A DNA stretch of 64,000 bases from Verrucomicrobiaceae bacterium. Its GTDB lineage: Bacteria; Verrucomicrobiota; Verrucomicrobiia; Verrucomicrobiales; Akkermansiaceae. Below, piece after piece: positions 17,101 through 25,898 of this stretch. Each line of letters starts with the position of its first letter. The first letter of the stretch is position 1. Location: assembly GCA_027486655.1 (NCBI GenBank), contig JAIXOR010000002.1, positions 1 to 64,000 of the forward strand, given 5' to 3'. The notes under the pieces are model-generated. The model ran no database searches and was not told the origin of the DNA. It was given only the letters and a program-made list of their open reading frames with translations. A program made the position numbers and the translations under genes.

Positions 17101-18198
17101 GCCGTTGATCGCGCCGGGAGTGGGCGTGCTGAAATAGGCGTTGGCTCCGGCGACCATGCCCGTGGTCGCAGTGACTTCGGGAAGCAGAAGGAAGTCCGAG
17201 CTGCCCATGCTCGAATTCAATCCCTGGATGGCGAGCACGTTGTTTCCCGCAAGCACCGCGGCGGGCGGGATGTTGAACTCGGTCCAGTTGTTGACGATCG
17301 TTTCATCCAGAGAGGAAGCGGCGACGGAGTTGAATGCGGGCGAGCCATTGAAGTTCGCCCGCCCGATCTCGGTGCCATTGAGGTAGGCGACGAAGCCATC
17401 CTCATACTTCATCCGCAGCTTGTAGGTGGAATAGGTCGCAGGGTTGGCCACGTTGAAGGTGCGGCGGAAAAGCAGGGAGGTGTTGATGTTTTGAAGGAGG
17501 CTCTGGCAATCGGTGACGATCCACGGATCGAGGCCGGTGCCGGTATCGTATCCGAGACCGGTGGTGCATGAGTTCCAAGAAGTGTCCGAGAACGAAGGGC
17601 TCACGTTCCAGCCGCCCGGTGCGCCGGTGCCGACGTTTCCAGCCGCGTAGTTGGTGCCCGTGTATTGGGTGGCACCGTCCGCTGTGGAAAGGACGCGGAA
17701 CTTCGCCGCCTGGTTCGAGGCGACCAGGGTGGCGCTGGTTTGGGAGATCGACGCGCCATACGACACATCGGTGGCCTGGGCGGGATACGCCGGCGAAAAT
17801 TGATGAACCAGCTCCGGCAGTCCGGTGGCGGCCGCCGGTTTGTAGAGGCCGAGGTATTCGCCGGTTCTCGCGAGGCTGAAATTCGTGTGCAGCGGCAGGT
17901 TGACCACACGCCGGTCCTTGCCGGAGGCCCAGACGACGAGGGTGCCACCTGCCGGGAGGGTGACTGCGGGAAACTTCCACTTGGTCGGGTTGGTGGAGGA
18001 ATCGGTGAGCCACCATCCGTTGAGGCTCACGGCGCTGGATCCGCTGTTGAAGAGCTCGATCCAATCCTGCCGGGTGTCGTCCTCATCCTCGATGCCCGTG
18101 AGGTTGTCGGCGACAAATTCGGAAAGGATCACGTTGCCACGCAACGTGGAGCCCGTCAGCACCAACGCGCAGAAGAAGGGGGATAGAATGCGAAACAT
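14170..18198 (-). CDS. Giant secreted CotH-kinase-like / lamin-tail-domain protein
   Basis: A 1342-residue exported protein with an N-terminal signal peptide. Domains in order: a lamin-tail domain (about 22-130, ending IELFNSGSSAVSLNGWWLTD), a galactose-binding-like sandwich (about 160-345), a bacterial Ig-like stretch, a CotH kinase-like core (about 500-850, with the metal-binding motif MPIVWDVDLSHGH), and two more lamin-tail domains (about 905-1230). Near the C-terminus is a calcium-type stretch DPDGDGRKNSEEYALGTNP, common in verrucomicrobial secreted proteins. CotH homologues in spores are protein kinases; here a surface attachment or modification role is only inference. Its 3' end overlaps maf by 11 bp. 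Confidence 0.85.
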   Translation of the reverse strand: MFRILSPFFCALVLTGSTLRGNVILSEFVADNLTGIEDEDDTRQDWIELFNSGSSAVSLNGWWLTDSSTNPTKWKFPAVTLPAGGTLVVWASGKDRRVVNLPLHTNFSLARTGEYLGLYKPAAATGLPELVHQFSPAYPAQATDVSYGASISQTSATLVASNQAAKFRVLSTADGATQYTGTNYAAGNVGTGAPGGWNVSPSFSDTSWNSCTTGLGYDTGTGLDPWIVTDCQSLLQNINTSLLFRRTFNVANPATYSTYKLRMKYEDGFVAYLNGTEIGRANFNGSPAFNSVAASSLDETIVNNWTEFNIPPAAVLAGNNVLAIQGLNSSMGSSDFLLLPEVTATTGMVAGANAYFSTPTPGAINGLGTSGPVAYGATPADPAVPRPTGTVSSPPLTVSVRAIQTQYPITAVRVIPRVMYNAELAAITMTDNGVAPDLVAGDKVFTANIPTNSLSYGQMLRWRFEVQDSAANLTKLPAYLSTTDSPQYFGTVSQRNDLSLTQLPVMDWFVEGAPATGPTAAAFRGSMYFLGYFYDNIGHEIHGQSTAGFAKKSYDFDSNTGYRFIWELGQNRVKDLNLLSNYADKTKARNTLSQEIIKLMGAPYHFCKPVRMHLNGSFHGVLDMLEDGDDRMLERNGLDPEGAFYKIYSETMSSGPEKKTRLTEANTDINTLTTSLDPAVDLGTRRTYAYDNVNIPATINYLVARQLNSDGDHGHKNYYLYRDTNGTGEWMPIVWDVDLSHGHQWNGNNNSGGYFNDMLVTDNPLNRHSSANRLYNLIFDAPEFREMFAARMRTAMDKIMQPPGTVNGFLETRMRAIAASVDPDPANPSPFTDGDLDRAKWGMSTAFIDNKPREEVERLVSGYFGARRSFLFNQGANRPLVFKPLLTPDASNSTPLPNNPQVAGLNSVIVDSVDFLPASGTQNAEYILLKNTSSSALDITGWTLDGAINHTFPGGTVIPAGAGTVAVDYKGLLHLVKNAAVFRARTSAPSGGRKRFIQGNYSGQLSARGETLNLRDAAGQLIHTFTYAGAPTACQQALRISEIQYHPADPSPAEIAAIPGVTDNDFEYIEFTNTGTSSLVLTGVTFSRGLSFTFPSFTLAGGGRVILAKNPVAFAMRNPGISAQVLGPYEGDLDNAGEQLELTDAVGENVLDFTYNDGWYPATDGGGRSLVVRSASSTPFDAYGDPLSWAISSGVQGTPGAAEVSVAQAYYGWDNFHFTSIERDNPLVSGPAADPDGDGRKNSEEYALGTNPRAADLPQLGFVWSMDGPIRRPALSFRRPAGALDVTYQLLAGDDPSNLSVVATVPVSTTAAAGQTEQVVLRDTAASTVPRRFLSLRYTVNP

Positions 18199-18323
18199 GG
18201 ATTTTCAGCCTAAACGACCCACCCAATCTGGCGGGAACACCGCGGCAGCGCAACCTGTAAAGCCACCCCTGATGAGGTAGGGACGCGGCGGCTCCCCGGA
18301 AAGGGATCCTCCGCCACCCGATC

Positions 18324-20099
18324 TCACTGCTCCGGCCTGGGGATGGGCTCGCCGATGGCTTCCATGGCGGTGTATTCGAACTCCCGGAACAGCTTCACAA
18401 ACTCCCGCCTCGCGGCACGCACCGCTTCGGCGACATTCCACTGCTCGCCACGGGCACGGGCGGCGCGTTCGATGTTCCGCAGGGCGCCGACCGCCTCACG
18501 GGCCTCGGTGAAAAGCGCTTGATCGGCCTTGTCGGTGTAACGTTCGAGCGCATCCACGGCGGTGCGGGATTGGTCGTAAATCTGGCTTACCCTGCCCATG
18601 AGTTTCTCATCCGCATTGTGGTCCTGCATGGCCACAATCGGGCGCAGAGGCTCCATCGCCCGCAGCAACTCGGAGGCCAGCACGCTGCGGGCCACCAGCG
18701 TCGGCCGGTTGCCGGAGGCCTGCACCAGCAGCGCACGGGCTGAGAAGTGATAGGGTGCCTCCTGCTGGACGGCCATCAGCCGCTGTTTCACGAAACTGTT
18801 TCCGATGTACTGGCGGACGTCCTGGGTTCCCATCCGTTCCCGGATCTCGCGGAACTTTCCAAGCGGTGATGCCAGCGCCTCCGCGGGTGTTTTTGCGCAG
18901 AGGGCCAGCAGCTCCGCGCCGTCCTTGGCCAGCAGAACCTCATACTGCATGAAAAACTCGGGCTTCTCCAAGGCCAGCAGGGAAGGCAGCACCGAGGCCG
19001 CCTCCGCAGGCAGGATGAGCCGACGGCCCGTGCCCTTGCCCAGCGACTGGATCTGGTTCCAAAACGAGGTCGGCAGCTTGAAGGATCCGTCTTCCTCCAC
19101 CTGACCGATCACCACGGCATCCGGCTCCACTCCGGTGATCGCCGCATTCGCCAGCACAGCGCAAACCGCGCTCACCGTCTGGCGCTTCTTGGAATTCGAC
19201 GAACTCTCGAAGCCCTTGCTGCGGATCACGACCCGCAGGTCTTCCGGAAGCTTGCCATGGACCTTCCTGAGAAAACCCGTGACCATCCTCGCCGTGGCGG
19301 AAAGCGGGCCATGTTCCTCACCCTCACCGATCTTGAGGGCAAAACCCGGTTTCTCCCCGGTGGCCGCCGCTTCCGCTCCCGCCCGCGTCGCGCTCATCTC
19401 CGCCACAGCCGGCGTCAGCACCCACTTCGGAGCATCCTCCCTGCCAGCGTTCTGCCACAAAAGCACAGGCATCGAAGCGCTTTCCAGAAACGACGACGGC
19501 GGCGTCGCCGGCGTGTCCTCCGGACTCTCGGGCGCGGGTTCCGGATTCGCGGCCACCGCCCCGCCCTCGAACGCGGCGAGCGCCGGCACCCAGCCGGACC
19601 AGGCGCCCTTTTCACCGGCGGCACGAATGGCCGCGGCTTTCGGGTTCTTCGGATCGGAAATCACAATCACATCCTTCAAACAGGCGGCCAGCGCCTGACC
19701 ATCCGCTCCCGCTTCCGCGGTCTCCAGCCAACCGATGTTCTGCCAAATACGTGCCCGGCTTCGTTCAAGGCGATCCATGTCCGCATCCGGCTCATGCTGC
19801 TCGGTCCGGTAGGCCTCCGCCAGCTCCCTCGCACGGGTGTTTGCCGGATCGAGTGCCAATGCCAAAGCGATCATCTGCGCGGCGCCACGCAGATCGGCCG
19901 CCGATTCGGCATTCAACCCCCGGGCCAGCGACTCGACCCCGCGGGAAAGATGGACCATCGCATCCGGATCAATCGGCAACTTGTCCCTCCGAAACGCCAC
20001 CGGCCCTTCCGCTGGTATCACGAAATCCGCCGCCCGCAGGCCCGGAAACGCGGCCAACCAACCCACCACGGCCCATGCCCATGATCTCGATGCGTTCAT
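18324..20099 (-). CDS. Exported protein with a degenerate Lon-protease-like (S16) domain
   Basis: A 591-residue protein. The ATG at 20099 opens a signal peptide (SRSWAWAVVGWLAAFPGLRA). Residues 45-160 are helical and TPR-like. Residues about 287-370 follow the plan of the Lon proteolytic domain: DLRVVIRSKG, then AVCAVLANAAITGVEPDAVV, IGQVEEDGSFKLP and a final RRLILPAEAASVL. The GPSAG nucleophile loop is replaced by SNSKKRQT, and the GGLKEK lysine segment by TSFWNQIQSL, so it should not be proteolytic. The C-terminal ~170 residues are helical. Function unknown; the S16 resemblance is my inference from spacing and pattern. Confidence 0.6.
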   Translation of the reverse strand: MNASRSWAWAVVGWLAAFPGLRAADFVIPAEGPVAFRRDKLPIDPDAMVHLSRGVESLARGLNAESAADLRGAAQMIALALALDPANTRARELAEAYRTEQHEPDADMDRLERSRARIWQNIGWLETAEAGADGQALAACLKDVIVISDPKNPKAAAIRAAGEKGAWSGWVPALAAFEGGAVAANPEPAPESPEDTPATPPSSFLESASMPVLLWQNAGREDAPKWVLTPAVAEMSATRAGAEAAATGEKPGFALKIGEGEEHGPLSATARMVTGFLRKVHGKLPEDLRVVIRSKGFESSSNSKKRQTVSAVCAVLANAAITGVEPDAVVIGQVEEDGSFKLPTSFWNQIQSLGKGTGRRLILPAEAASVLPSLLALEKPEFFMQYEVLLAKDGAELLALCAKTPAEALASPLGKFREIRERMGTQDVRQYIGNSFVKQRLMAVQQEAPYHFSARALLVQASGNRPTLVARSVLASELLRAMEPLRPIVAMQDHNADEKLMGRVSQIYDQSRTAVDALERYTDKADQALFTEAREAVGALRNIERAARARGEQWNVAEAVRAARREFVKLFREFEYTAMEAIGEPIPRPEQ

Positions 20100-20219
20100 C
20101 CTGTCCTTGCTTAAATCAAATCCCGTCTCCCCCACAAGCGGGAATCCTCCCGCCCCGGTGAATCCCCTGCGCCAACTCCCCCGCCTCCCCTCGCAATCCC
20201 CGAACTTCCTGAATCTCCA

Positions 20220-20332
20220 ACAAATTGTCTGTCCCCATGTGTTTATAGCAACGCCGTTCCTTCCCATTCCCCCGCCGGCATCCTGCAAGCTCGGCACAAC
20301 GGGGATTCCTTACAAGTTGTCTGTCCCCATGT
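20220..20332. repeat. Pair of 21-bp near-identical repeats in the 20.1-20.4 kb intergenic region
   Basis: Two direct copies, 20220-20240 and 20312-20332, share ttgtctgtccccatgt and a preceding acaaa/acaag with one mismatch. Each begins with a small palindrome (acaa-n-ttgt), and the second copy can pair its tcccc with an upstream gggga. The layout resembles REP-type elements associated with RAYT transposases, but no transposase is nearby. The rest of the 345-bp gap (20100-20444) shows no gene. Confidence 0.6.
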
Positions 20333-20444
20333 AGGGATCCACCGCACCGAACGGGGCTGAAAGCAGGTCATGGGGCGGAAAACCGGTTCCCGCTTGTTGA
20401 ATCGGGTGGATCATGGGCTTAGTTGCGCGGCGATCGTTCCCCAC

Positions 20445-21293
20445 ATGCTTTTCCTCCAACAACTCCGCGGCGAGCTCCGCAAACTCTTCGCCAGGCCCCG
20501 GACGTGGATGGGATACGGCGCGTTCTTCCTGATGGAGGCGGTCATCCTTTTTGTCTACAAGCTCGAGCGCAGCCAGCGCCACATGCGCGGCCTGATGGAG
20601 CGAAACGGGTTGGAGTTCGGCACCTACTACAGCTCGCTGACCATCACCTTCACGATCATGCTGCTCAGCATGTTCCTGCTGGGTTCGATCTACTTTGCGC
20701 TGGTCGCCGGGGACATCGTCGCCAAGGAAAACGAGGATGGGAACCTGCGATTGGTCTTCGCCCGGCCGATCAGCCGGCTGCGGTTGCTGCTGGTGAAGTA
20801 TGTGGCGGTCTCGCTTTACACGTTCAGCTTCGTGTTCTTCGTCGGGGTGTCCGGCTATCTGATGGCGGTGGCCGCAGTCGGCTGGGAAGGCGGGCTTTTT
20901 GTCATGGAGCCGAAAATGAAGGTCTTCGCCGCCTACCCGCAATGGGGTGAAGGGGCCTTCCGCCTGGCCATGTCCGCCGCCGGGATCGGCCTGAGCATGA
21001 TCACGCTTTCTTCCATCGCCTTCATGTTCTCCTGCTTCCGGATCAAGCCGGCGGCCGCCACGATCATCACGCTGACGGTCCTCTTCGTGGACATGATCCT
21101 GCAGAACTTCCCGTTCTTCAAACCCTACGAAAGTTGGTTCGTCACCTGGCGGATGAGCGCCTGGGTGTTCCTGATGGAGCAGCACCTTTCCTGGCCCAAG
21201 CTGATCGAGTCCTACGCCTTCCTCGGCGGGCTCAACGTGACCCTCTTTGTGATCGGCTGGCTCGCCTTCCAGACACGGGATTTCAAAACCTGA
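20445..21293 (+). CDS. ABC-2 type transporter permease
   Basis: A 282-residue integral membrane protein with about six hydrophobic segments. It has an N-terminal amphipathic stretch typical of ABC-2 permeases (LQQLRGELRKLFARPRTWMG) and a conserved block DIVAKENEDGNLRLVFARPISR that is cited here only as the ENEDGNLRLVFARP segment. The ATG at 20445 is chosen since it starts directly before this N-terminal motif. No ATPase gene adjoins it in this window, so its partner is elsewhere. Substrate unknown. Confidence 0.82.
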   Translation: MLFLQQLRGELRKLFARPRTWMGYGAFFLMEAVILFVYKLERSQRHMRGLMERNGLEFGTYYSSLTITFTIMLLSMFLLGSIYFALVAGDIVAKENEDGNLRLVFARPISRLRLLLVKYVAVSLYTFSFVFFVGVSGYLMAVAAVGWEGGLFVMEPKMKVFAAYPQWGEGAFRLAMSAAGIGLSMITLSSIAFMFSCFRIKPAAATIITLTVLFVDMILQNFPFFKPYESWFVTWRMSAWVFLMEQHLSWPKLIESYAFLGGLNVTLFVIGWLAFQTRDFKT

Positions 21294-21335
21294 AGCCTCC
21301 GGAGCCTCCGGGAGGCAACGCGGGCGAAGCGGGGC

Positions 21336-22037
21336 TCACCAGTTGATGTTCTCGCCGCGGGCGTCGATGTGGGTGAAGTTCCAGTATCCACCCACTCCGC
21401 CCTTGAACAGGCCGAGGTCGCGGAGCTCACGGGCGGTCCGGGTCACCTGGGAGGCGCGGACGGGGAACTTCACATCGGCCGCCACATTGGCCTGATGCCA
21501 GGATCCGGTGCGGGCGCCGGCACAGCGTGCGTTGTAGCCCGGATTGCGATAGGCGGAAATGATCTCCACCTCGTTGACATTCATCTCCAGGGCGATGCGA
21601 TCCACCACGCGCAGCACGTAGCTCATGCGGTTCCACCACTGCTTGGGCGGGATGCTGTTCCAGACATCGCCTTTTTTCTTGGCGTGGGCGGCGATCACCT
21701 GCTCCGGGCAGACTCGCTTGAGGCGGAAGCTGTTCAGATAACGGAGATACTCATTGGCCATGCGGCCGTTCACCGCAGCCCATTCCTGCGGCACATCGGC
21801 CAAGGGCGAGCGGGCCGGAGCGGGTTGGTAGCGGAATGCCGGACCTTGAACGGAGGTGCCGGACGACGTGGGCACCGTGATCCGCGGCGTGGCTTTGCCC
21901 GGGCTGGCAGCCTCGGAACTGACACTGCCGGCGATCATTCCCAGACCGGCGAGGCCGAGAGTGCCAAGCACTCCCCGGCGGTCGGTCAGGCGGGAATCGG
22001 GGGCTTCGTGGGATTGCGCTGCGTCGGGACAAATCAT
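21336..22037 (-). CDS. Exported M15-family (D-Ala-D-Ala carboxypeptidase-like) peptidase
   Basis: A 233-residue protein with a twin-arginine-like leader (TDRRGVLGTLGLAGLGM), so Tat export is likely. The C-terminal domain has the M15A/DUF882 pattern: SAYRNPGYNARC, then the zinc ligands His in GSWHQANVAAD, the Asp of AADVKF and His in NFTHIDARG. The role is probably cleavage of peptidoglycan peptides in the periplasm. It is convergent with the ABC-2 permease gene, 42 bp away. Confidence 0.85.
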   Translation of the reverse strand: MICPDAAQSHEAPDSRLTDRRGVLGTLGLAGLGMIAGSVSSEAASPGKATPRITVPTSSGTSVQGPAFRYQPAPARSPLADVPQEWAAVNGRMANEYLRYLNSFRLKRVCPEQVIAAHAKKKGDVWNSIPPKQWWNRMSYVLRVVDRIALEMNVNEVEIISAYRNPGYNARCAGARTGSWHQANVAADVKFPVRASQVTRTARELRDLGLFKGGVGGYWNFTHIDARGENINW

Positions 22038-22269
22038 GGCTCAAGGGAAAGGAACGCCGCGCTGAAAGAGCGGATGGCGTGCCGGGAAATGGATTTTTTC
22101 GGTCGGTCGGTCTGTGAAAACCGGGTGGACCAAACCAGATCACACCGGTGCGGCAAGGAAAAAAGCCTCCGGAGTCCCTAACCGTTATGGCCTTGCAGCG
22201 GAAATGCGTGCCCGGCGAGCCGACCCAGCGCGGCCCTGAGGCTCCCGCAAATCGCCGATTATCAATGCC

Positions 22270-24000
22270 TTAAACCGCATCCCCGAGCTTTCTCGCCCGC
22301 TGCGACCGCCACGCGGCGATCCAGGCGCCGATCCCGAGGGCGATCACCCCCCAGTCGCCCATCCAGGCGTAGAGGGAGAACGAGGGCTGCTTGGGCACGT
22401 CCAGCTCCACCAGCAAGGATCCACGGGTGAAGTGGCTGCCCCGCGCATCGGTGAGCACCTGCGGTTTTCCGCTGTCCGGGTGAGCGGTCGACCCGGTGGA
22501 GTCCAGCGCCGCACTCACCCCGGTGTTCGCGCAACGGAGCATCGGCCGCCGCAATTCGATGGCCCGGAAGCGTGCGTTCGCAAAGTGCTGGGCCGCCGCC
22601 GCGCTCTCCTTGAACCATCCGTCATTGGTCACATTGACGATGACCTGGGGCCCGGGCCGCACAAACCTCCGGACCAGCCGGGGCACGCTGTCCTCGAAAC
22701 AAATCGTCGGCACGGCTCCGATCTCCGCTCCCTTGAGCGTGGGTATGGCCAGCGGGTCAAATGACTCGCCCGGAGAAAAGGACCCACCGTATTTGACCCC
22801 GGCCTGCTGTTCGTAGATGCGCTGGAGCAGCGGAATCCGGTCCACGAACGGAATCGTTTCGCCGAAGATCACCAGGTGGTGCTTGCGGTAGGTCTGCAAC
22901 TTGTCTTCCGGAGACATGACGGCGAGCGAGTTCCACGCGCGGCCGTTTTCCTTCATGGCGAGCTGGCCGTCCGGCGTGGCCTCGGCTTCCAGTTCGTTCA
23001 CTCCGTAAATGAGATGGAATGGCCCGGCCTTGCGCACTTGAGCCACGGTGTTGATGTTTTCCTGCCAGGTGCCCCACGCCCCGTCCCCGGTCCGGAGGAT
23101 CCGGCCGGTAAGCGCGGTCTCAGGCCACATCACCCAATCCGGCCATGGCTCCTTGCCCGCGGCCGCCTTCAGCGCCTCCAGCGCCTTGCCGGTCTCCTCC
23201 TCGTAGGCCATGTGGATGTCCAAGGCATCCCAAAGCGGCCGCGCCGCCTCCTGCGGGATGTTCAGCTGCACCAGCAGCGCCCGCAGCCGGATCGAATCCC
23301 CCGCGCGCTCGGTCGCCAGGCGGATCGCCCCGTATGCCGCCACGATCGCCACCACACCGGCCGCCACCACGAAGTCCAGCCGCGTGCGCATCCTGCCTTC
23401 CCGGGCGCCCTGCCGCACCCGGCGGCCCGTTTGCACCAGCACCGCTTGGAAAAACACCGGCAGCAGCGAGAGCCCCGCCACTCCGAGCAGGTCGGCCGCC
23501 TGCGCCACCAGCGGGGTTTCGTGAAACGCCACCCCCAGAGGATTCCAGCCAAACCCGGTGAACAACCAGCTACGCAGCCACTCCAGGCCCGCCCACACCG
23601 CGCCCGTCCGGAAGGCCACTCCCAGGCTGCCCATCACCTCCGCACGGACCGACGTCCCGTTGCCCGCCCCGTTTCGCCATGGGTGGCCGATCCCCGCCGC
23701 AAAGGCCCCGAAGATCCCCCAGAACAACCCGAGATACAGCGGCAGGACCACCACCCCCAGCGTGGAAACCACCGCCAACCAGCGGAACTGCACCAGGCAG
23801 CTCACCACCCCGGCCAGCCATCCGAGCGCAAACCCCTTCCAAGCCGCCCGCTTCCCGTCCAGCGACCACAAGGCCAGCAACAGCGGGACCAGCGCCACCC
23901 ACACCAGAACCCCCGCGCGGAAGGGAGGAAACAAACCCGCCACCAGCAGCCCGCTGGCCACCGCCGCCACGATCCTCCACCACACGCTGCGATCTGCCAT
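22270..24000 (-). CDS. lnt: Apolipoprotein N-acyltransferase
   Basis: Transfers the third acyl chain to lipoproteins in the inner membrane. About six N-terminal transmembrane segments (residues 10-215) are followed by a carbon-nitrogen hydrolase domain. The Glu of MWPETALTG, the Lys region YRKHHLVIFGETIPF and the nucleophile Cys in PTICFEDSVPRL form the catalytic set, and VNVTNDGWF is the family signature. The ATG at 24000 is preferred over a GTG at 24036, which would add twelve residues without hydrophobic character. At 576 residues it is a little longer than E. coli Lnt, with an extra C-terminal membrane segment. It follows the peroxidase gene by 59 bp. Confidence 0.93.
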   Translation of the reverse strand: MADRSVWWRIVAAVASGLLVAGLFPPFRAGVLVWVALVPLLLALWSLDGKRAAWKGFALGWLAGVVSCLVQFRWLAVVSTLGVVVLPLYLGLFWGIFGAFAAGIGHPWRNGAGNGTSVRAEVMGSLGVAFRTGAVWAGLEWLRSWLFTGFGWNPLGVAFHETPLVAQAADLLGVAGLSLLPVFFQAVLVQTGRRVRQGAREGRMRTRLDFVVAAGVVAIVAAYGAIRLATERAGDSIRLRALLVQLNIPQEAARPLWDALDIHMAYEEETGKALEALKAAAGKEPWPDWVMWPETALTGRILRTGDGAWGTWQENINTVAQVRKAGPFHLIYGVNELEAEATPDGQLAMKENGRAWNSLAVMSPEDKLQTYRKHHLVIFGETIPFVDRIPLLQRIYEQQAGVKYGGSFSPGESFDPLAIPTLKGAEIGAVPTICFEDSVPRLVRRFVRPGPQVIVNVTNDGWFKESAAAAQHFANARFRAIELRRPMLRCANTGVSAALDSTGSTAHPDSGKPQVLTDARGSHFTRGSLLVELDVPKQPSFSLYAWMGDWGVIALGIGAWIAAWRSQRARKLGDAV

Positions 24001-24059
24001 GCCGCAAACATCCACAGCGGCCGCCCCGCGGTCCACTTTGAAAACTCATCCGCCCCACC

Positions 24060-24596
24060 TCACGGTGCCAGCGCCTTCTCGATCGCCGCGGTCACCTCCG
24101 CCGAGTCCGGCGCCTGCCGCGGCTCGAACCTCGCCACCGGCTTGCCGTCCTTGCCAATCAGGAACTTCCCGAAGTTCCACTTCACCTCGCCCGGAAACGC
24201 CCCCTCGGGACCCGTCAGCGCCGTGTACAGCGCATGCCGCTCCGCTCCCTTCACGTGGACCTTCTCCATCAGCGGAAAACTCACCGCATACTTCGTCCGG
24301 CAAAACGTCTGGATCTCGCCAGCCGTCCCCGGTTCCTGTCCGCCGAAGTCGTTGCACGGAAACCCGATCACCGTGAATCCCTTCTCCGCATACTTCTTCT
24401 GCAAGGCCTCCAAGGCCTCATACTGCGGCGTCAATCCACACTTGCTGGCCGTGTTCACCACCAAGACCACCTTGCCCCGGTAGTCCGCCAGACTCGCCGG
24501 CTTGCCCTCGATCGTCTTGAACGGGATCGAGCCGAGATCCGCGGCATGTGCCACTGCCGCCCACACCAGAGGAACCAGAAAACTCAACGATTTCAT
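24060..24596 (-). CDS. Exported glutathione peroxidase-like thiol peroxidase
   Basis: A 178-residue protein with a signal peptide (KSLSFLVPLVWAAVAHA), so probably periplasmic. Family motifs are present: VVNTASKCGLTPQY with the peroxidatic Cys (no selenocysteine), GFPCNDFGGQEPG carrying the conserved Gln, and KWNFGKFLIGKDG with the Trp/Asn pair. It reduces hydroperoxides, most likely using thioredoxin-like reductants rather than glutathione. The start at 24596 is fixed by the signal peptide. It is probably co-transcribed with lnt. Confidence 0.92.
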   Translation of the reverse strand: MKSLSFLVPLVWAAVAHAADLGSIPFKTIEGKPASLADYRGKVVLVVNTASKCGLTPQYEALEALQKKYAEKGFTVIGFPCNDFGGQEPGTAGEIQTFCRTKYAVSFPLMEKVHVKGAERHALYTALTGPEGAFPGEVKWNFGKFLIGKDGKPVARFEPRQAPDSAEVTAAIEKALAP

Positions 24597-24704
24597 GCCC
24601 GCCACCCTATGCGGATTGCCATCGGACGCAAGGGGCAAGCCGCACCCGCCCCCGATTCCCCCTCGCCCTCCCTCCCGCCTTGCGCCATCCTGCCGTGACA
24701 CACC

Positions 24705-25670
24705 ATGGATCCAGACCGGGACATCATCACCATCACGCTCAATCCAGCCATCGACCAAACGGTCTTCCTCGACCAGCTCCGCCCCGGCTGCGTCAACCGC
24801 TGCTCCCGCCACCACCTCCAGCCCGGCGGCAAGGGCGTCAACGTCTCGTCCCTCCTCGGCCAGTTCGGCATCCCCACCACCGCCACCGGATTCCTCGGCG
24901 ACCAAAACCCGCGCCTCTTCGAAGAACGGTTCCTCCATCTCGACATCCGCGACGCCTTCATCCGCATCCCCGGCGAAACCCGCACCGGCATCAAGATCAT
25001 CGATCAATCCCTCGATCAAACCACCGACATCAACTTCCCCGGCCTCAGCCCCGGGCCCCGACACCTCCAGGCCCTCGAAGAAACACTCCTCACCCTCGCC
25101 CGCCCCGGACGCTGGTTCGTCCTCGCCGGCAGCGCGCCCGCCGGACTCGACGCCGATGTCTTCGGCCGCATCGTCCGCCTCCTCAAATCCGCCGGAGCCC
25201 TCGTCGCCGCAGACACCAGCGGTGAACCCCTCGCCGCCGTGATCCACAACGGCGCGGACCTGATCAAACCCAACCACGACGAACTCGCCCAACTCGTCGG
25301 ATGCGACCCCGCCGACACCGACGCCTGCATCCAGGCCGCCTGCGAACTGCAACGCACCCGCGTGCCATCGCTCATCCTCTCGCTCGGCGCCCAGGGCGCG
25401 GTCTTCCTCAGCCCGGACGCCGCCCTCCGTGCCACCCCCTCACCCACCGCAGTCGTCAGCACTGTCGGTGCCGGAGACGCCCTGCTCGCCGGATACCTCG
25501 CCGGGCTCTCCCGCTCCCTGCCCCCCGCCGAACGCGCCCGCCTCGCCTGTGCCTTCGCCCGCGCCGCCATCTCCCGCGTCGACCGCATCCTCCCGCCCGC
25601 CGCCGAGCTCATCCGGCAGGCCTCAAACATCGAGATCCTCCCACTCCACAGCGGCGGCGGATCCCAATGA
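24705..25670 (+). CDS. PfkB-family hexose kinase, probably 1-phosphofructokinase
   Basis: A 321-residue ribokinase-superfamily enzyme. The N-terminal substrate motif TITLNPAIDQTVFLD and HLQPGGKGVNVSSLL are typical of the 1-phosphofructokinase/tagatose-6-phosphate kinase branch, and the anion hole/catalytic base lies in STVGAGDALLAGYLAG. It phosphorylates a sugar phosphate such as fructose 1-phosphate; the exact substrate cannot be settled from sequence alone, since no PTS genes are nearby. A strong bidirectional hairpin follows about 160 bp downstream. Confidence 0.87.
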   Translation: MDPDRDIITITLNPAIDQTVFLDQLRPGCVNRCSRHHLQPGGKGVNVSSLLGQFGIPTTATGFLGDQNPRLFEERFLHLDIRDAFIRIPGETRTGIKIIDQSLDQTTDINFPGLSPGPRHLQALEETLLTLARPGRWFVLAGSAPAGLDADVFGRIVRLLKSAGALVAADTSGEPLAAVIHNGADLIKPNHDELAQLVGCDPADTDACIQAACELQRTRVPSLILSLGAQGAVFLSPDAALRATPSPTAVVSTVGAGDALLAGYLAGLSRSLPPAERARLACAFARAAISRVDRILPPAAELIRQASNIEILPLHSGGGSQ

Positions 25671-25832
25671 GCAAACCCTGAAAACCACCACCGGGGAATG
25701 GCCTTGCGACGAGAAAATGACATCGCCGGCATGGGGAAATCCATCGATCCCGGCCTTGGTTCCGGATGAAGCCGGGCGGAACGAAGTTCGCGGTCCCGGC
25801 ATGGAAGACTGAGGCAGGCCCTGAACGCGACA

Positions 25833-25881
25833 CAACCGCCATCCGTGGCCGGGCGCGAGGGCTCCGGGCGGATGGCGGTTG
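25833..25881. terminator. Perfect 13-bp inverted repeat between convergent genes
   Basis: caaccgccatccg (25833-25845) and cggatggcggttg (25869-25881) form a 13-bp stem with a 23-base GC-rich loop. It lies between the convergent PfkB kinase and FG-GAP genes, as expected for a shared transcription terminator, although no long T-run follows on either side. Confidence 0.65.
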
Positions 25882-25898
25882 CGGTGATGGTCCGGGGC

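Noticed and set aside
15061..17571. Plus-strand open frame of 836 codons
   Set aside because: It is antisense to the CotH/lamin-tail protein and has shadow-frame composition.
18205..18323. tRNA-like gap after the CotH gene
   Set aside because: A few short pairings are visible, but no cloverleaf, anticodon loop or CCA end could be built.
22038..22269. Possible regulatory RNA between the M15 and lnt genes
   Set aside because: Only weak, short complementarity; no recognisable riboswitch or terminator pattern.
22876..24483. Plus-strand open frame of 535 codons
   Set aside because: It is antisense to lnt and the peroxidase, with Arg/Pro/His-rich low-complexity sequence.
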